Positions 6,038 through 7,553 of a stretch of 7,553 bases of DNA are shown here, one piece after another; the first letter of the stretch is position 1; the number at the start of each line of letters is the position of its first letter. The notes below the pieces were generated by a model. The model was not told where the DNA came from, searched no databases, and worked only from the letters and a program-made list of their open reading frames with translations. Source of the stretch: Methylococcaceae bacterium (GTDB lineage Bacteria; Pseudomonadota; Gammaproteobacteria; Methylococcales; Methylomonadaceae); assembly GCA_947505055.1 (NCBI GenBank), contig CANNLO010000223.1:1-7553 (forward strand), given 5' to 3'. The position numbers were made by a program, and so were the translations under genes.

Positions 6038-7360
6038 GTGTGCAGCCATCAATATAAAATTGAAAGAAGTTTTGCTGGGTTCCTTTTTTTGCTGGGTTGT
6101 ATGACCCTTCCATTTTTTAATGACTTTCCTCTTTTATCAGGATATTTACCGTCATTAGCTGACTTATCAACGTTCTTCTTTTTATTGGCAGCACTTTTTT
6201 TTGTTTTTGAAAGTTTTGTGCACAAGCGATATATAAAAATTACATATTTTGAATTTGTTTTTGTTTTATTTTTAATTTCATATGTTTGGTTGACGGTTCT
6301 GTGGAATTTGAGTAAGTCTGGTTCAGTATGTGGGCTATCAATTTGTGGTGTTGAGCGGATGATTACTTCAGGTCTTTCAATGACAGCAAGATTGAGTCTT
6401 CTCTTGGTTTTAATTAGTTTAGTTAGAGCTGAAGGTATGGCTCGAGTTAGTGTATTTATTCGTATTGGATTTTACTTATCATTCTGTTATGTCTTGCTAG
6501 AGTTGATTGATTTATGTGTTCCTTTTTATCTTGGGTACCCAGAATTAGGATTTCATAATTTGATTGAGGGATATTTTCATTTACGGCCGATTGATTACAT
6601 CCCTAATAGAACTAGGGGATTGGCATTTGAGCCGAGTTTCCAAGGGGTATTTTTAATTATTTGTTTGCCATTTCTAGTTGCTGATCACAATTGTAAAAGA
6701 AGCAGCAGAAATATTAAAGCATGGATGGTTTGTATCTTATCAACTGCATCTGTAGCAGCAATCTTTTCAGCTATTTTTTTCTATATTGCATATAAATTTA
6801 ATGGGCGTAAGTATTTAATATTTTCTATTTTAATTATCATCATCTCCATTGTTGCTCTTATTGGCTATATAAGTTTGATAGATATAACTAGCCTAACAAG
6901 TACCCTGTCAAGAACTGGTTCTTGGGTAGGAGGTTTTATTGGGACGATTGAGAATTTTTCATTTGGTGTAGGTCCAGGAATGTCTGGGTATTGGGTAACT
7001 AATTATTATCCAGATTTTTTCTTCTATTCAGTTGAGGCATGGGGTTGGTATCTGCAGGGCCGTGATTTTTTACAAGCACCTACATTCGCTTCACTTTTTA
7101 CATTTTCATTGGATTATGGTGTCTTATTCTGCTTGCTTATTTTTGCATGTCTTTATTTTAAAGGTATTCTTCATGCAACATTGCGCAGTCCTATAGGTCG
7201 CGCATCAATACTTTCATTATTTATCGCTAGCTTTGCGCTTTCATCTTATCAGGTGTGGGGGTATTTTTTATTTTTAGCCATAACAATATCGAGAGGCTGG
7301 GGCCAGCTTGATTTAATAAAAGTGCCTTTAGGTAAATTAGATGGGAATGATAAATGGTAA
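6038..7360 (+). CDS. Wzy-like O-antigen/capsule polymerase, multi-pass membrane protein
   Basis: 440-residue integral inner-membrane protein, expected to join lipid-linked repeat units in the periplasm in the Wzx/Wzy pathway. About ten hydrophobic segments are visible, roughly at 12-28, 43-62, 70-90, 115-131, 138-162, 201-216, 228-252, 258-279, 352-375 and 388-418. The RTRGLAFEPSFQG stretch (191-203), ending before a membrane helix, resembles the Arg/Glu-Pro-Ser motif common in O-antigen polymerases. The large hydrophilic loop at 283-350, rich in Gly and aromatics (FGVGPGMSGYW, 309-319), fits the periplasmic loop of Wzy/WaaL-type proteins. A smaller loop (91-114) holds two Cys (99 and 103). 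Start is GTG with AAGGA upstream. The gene ends in tandem TAA TAA codons. Wzy proteins are too divergent to name by sequence; an O-antigen ligase or other polysaccharide membrane enzyme is the alternative. The IS element begins about 16 bases after the stop, leaving the reading frame intact. Confidence 0.82.
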   Translation: MCSHQYKIERSFAGFLFLLGCMTLPFFNDFPLLSGYLPSLADLSTFFFLLAALFFVFESFVHKRYIKITYFEFVFVLFLISYVWLTVLWNLSKSGSVCGLSICGVERMITSGLSMTARLSLLLVLISLVRAEGMARVSVFIRIGFYLSFCYVLLELIDLCVPFYLGYPELGFHNLIEGYFHLRPIDYIPNRTRGLAFEPSFQGVFLIICLPFLVADHNCKRSSRNIKAWMVCILSTASVAAIFSAIFFYIAYKFNGRKYLIFSILIIIISIVALIGYISLIDITSLTSTLSRTGSWVGGFIGTIENFSFGVGPGMSGYWVTNYYPDFFFYSVEAWGWYLQGRDFLQAPTFASLFTFSLDYGVLFCLLIFACLYFKGILHATLRSPIGRASILSLFIASFALSSYQVWGYFLFLAITISRGWGQLDLIKVPLGKLDGNDKW

Positions 7361-7394
7361 TAATTCTTTTTTTAATGGGGGTGTAAATAATTTT

Positions 7395-7454
7395 GTGTAA
7401 ACGTCATTTTGCAGGAAACTGCACTTTTCAGAAATGGATAAAAAATGACGACAC
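7395..7454 (+). promoter_or_regulatory. Inverted repeat enclosing the transposase start codon
   Basis: CGTCATTTT (7402-7410) is perfectly complementary to AAAATGACG (7442-7450), which contains the transposase ATG. The stem can extend with GTGT (7395-7398) against ACAC (7451-7454), leaving an AAA bulge. Inside the loop is a small hairpin, GCAG-GAAA-CTGC (7411-7422). RNA entering from the neighbouring operon could fold and hide the start codon, as known for fold-back control in some other insertion sequences. The pairing is seen; the function is inferred. Confidence 0.5.
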
Positions 7455-7553
7455 AAAAAGCCTTACCCAACGATTTAATTGATAGCCTGCTATCCAATTA
7501 TAAAAAGCCCGAAGATTTAATTGGTGAGAACGGGCTTCTCAAGCAACTAACCA
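7445..7553 (+). CDS. IS256-family transposase, N-terminal 36 codons only
   Basis: The frame opens with ATG at 7445 and stays open to the window end. The visible protein starts MTTQKALP, then LIDSLLSNYKKPEDLIG and GLLKQLT, which is the well-conserved N-terminus of IS256-type (Mutator-like) DDE transposases found across proteobacteria. Full-length members are about 400 residues; the catalytic DDE domain lies beyond the window, so whether the element is intact cannot be judged. Only a weak purine stretch (ATGGA, 7434-7438) precedes the start, and the start codon lies in an inverted repeat (7402-7410 with 7442-7450). Confidence 0.88.
   Translation, partial: MTTQKALPNDLIDSLLSNYKKPEDLIGENGLLKQLT

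Larger units (their letters stand above)
7377..7553 (+). mobile_element. Left end of an IS256-family insertion sequence (cut by window edge)
   Basis: The element appears to start at the GGGGG at 7377-7381, continuing with two GTGTAAA copies (7381-7387 and 7395-7401), a pattern usual in IS256-family terminal repeats, and is followed by a transposase gene 45 bases further on. The exact outer boundary and target duplication cannot be fixed because the right end is outside the window. The element reads in the same direction as the polysaccharide genes and would separate the polymerase gene from anything downstream. Confidence 0.75.

Overview
The window is the 3' part of a surface-polysaccharide (O-antigen or capsule type) biosynthesis cluster. 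All genes lie on the + strand, and an insertion sequence interrupts the cluster at its right end. The DNA is visibly AT-rich throughout, as is usual for exchanged O-antigen/capsule loci. The gene set (nucleotide-sugar epimerase, several glycosyltransferases, a Wzy-like polymerase) and the IS256-type transposase suggest a Gram-negative bacterium, most likely a proteobacterium. Nothing in the window fixes genus or species, because no housekeeping gene is present.

Layout, left to right: (1) the 3' part of an extended-SDR NAD-dependent sugar epimerase/dehydratase (1-707, cut by the window edge); (2) an exported beta-propeller of the PQQ-dependent glucose/sorbosone dehydrogenase family, overlapping the epimerase by 11 bases (697-1938); (3) a 180-base gap; (4) a divergent GT11 (alpha-1,2-fucosyltransferase family) enzyme (2119-3015); (5) a GT2 glycosyltransferase starting one base after it (3017-3949); (6) a GT10 (alpha-1,3-fucosyltransferase family) enzyme whose start overlaps the GT2 stop as TAATG (3949-4983); (7) a GT17-like glycosyltransferase (5082-5948); (8) a multi-pass Wzy-like O-antigen polymerase with a GTG start (6038-7360); (9) the left end of an IS256-family element beginning about 16 bases after the polymerase stop, with the first 36 codons of its transposase (7445 to the window end).

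Inferred pathway: the epimerase makes a modified nucleotide sugar. The four glycosyltransferases then assemble an oligosaccharide repeat unit on the inner membrane, probably with GDP-fucose or a related GDP-deoxysugar as one donor. After a flippase (not in this window) moves the unit across, the Wzy-like protein polymerises it in the periplasm. The exported propeller would act in that compartment too, but its role is unknown.

Most unusual points: the propeller keeps the family's apparent PQQ-contact residues but has alanine where the catalytic histidine is expected; GT10 and GT11 enzymes occur together, the pairing used in Lewis/blood-group mimicry by Helicobacter pylori; there are long homopolymer tracts inside coding genes, notably a G8 tract in the propeller gene's core motif; and an inverted repeat at the IS left end encloses the transposase start codon. 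I saw no tRNA, rRNA, CRISPR array or convincing terminator.
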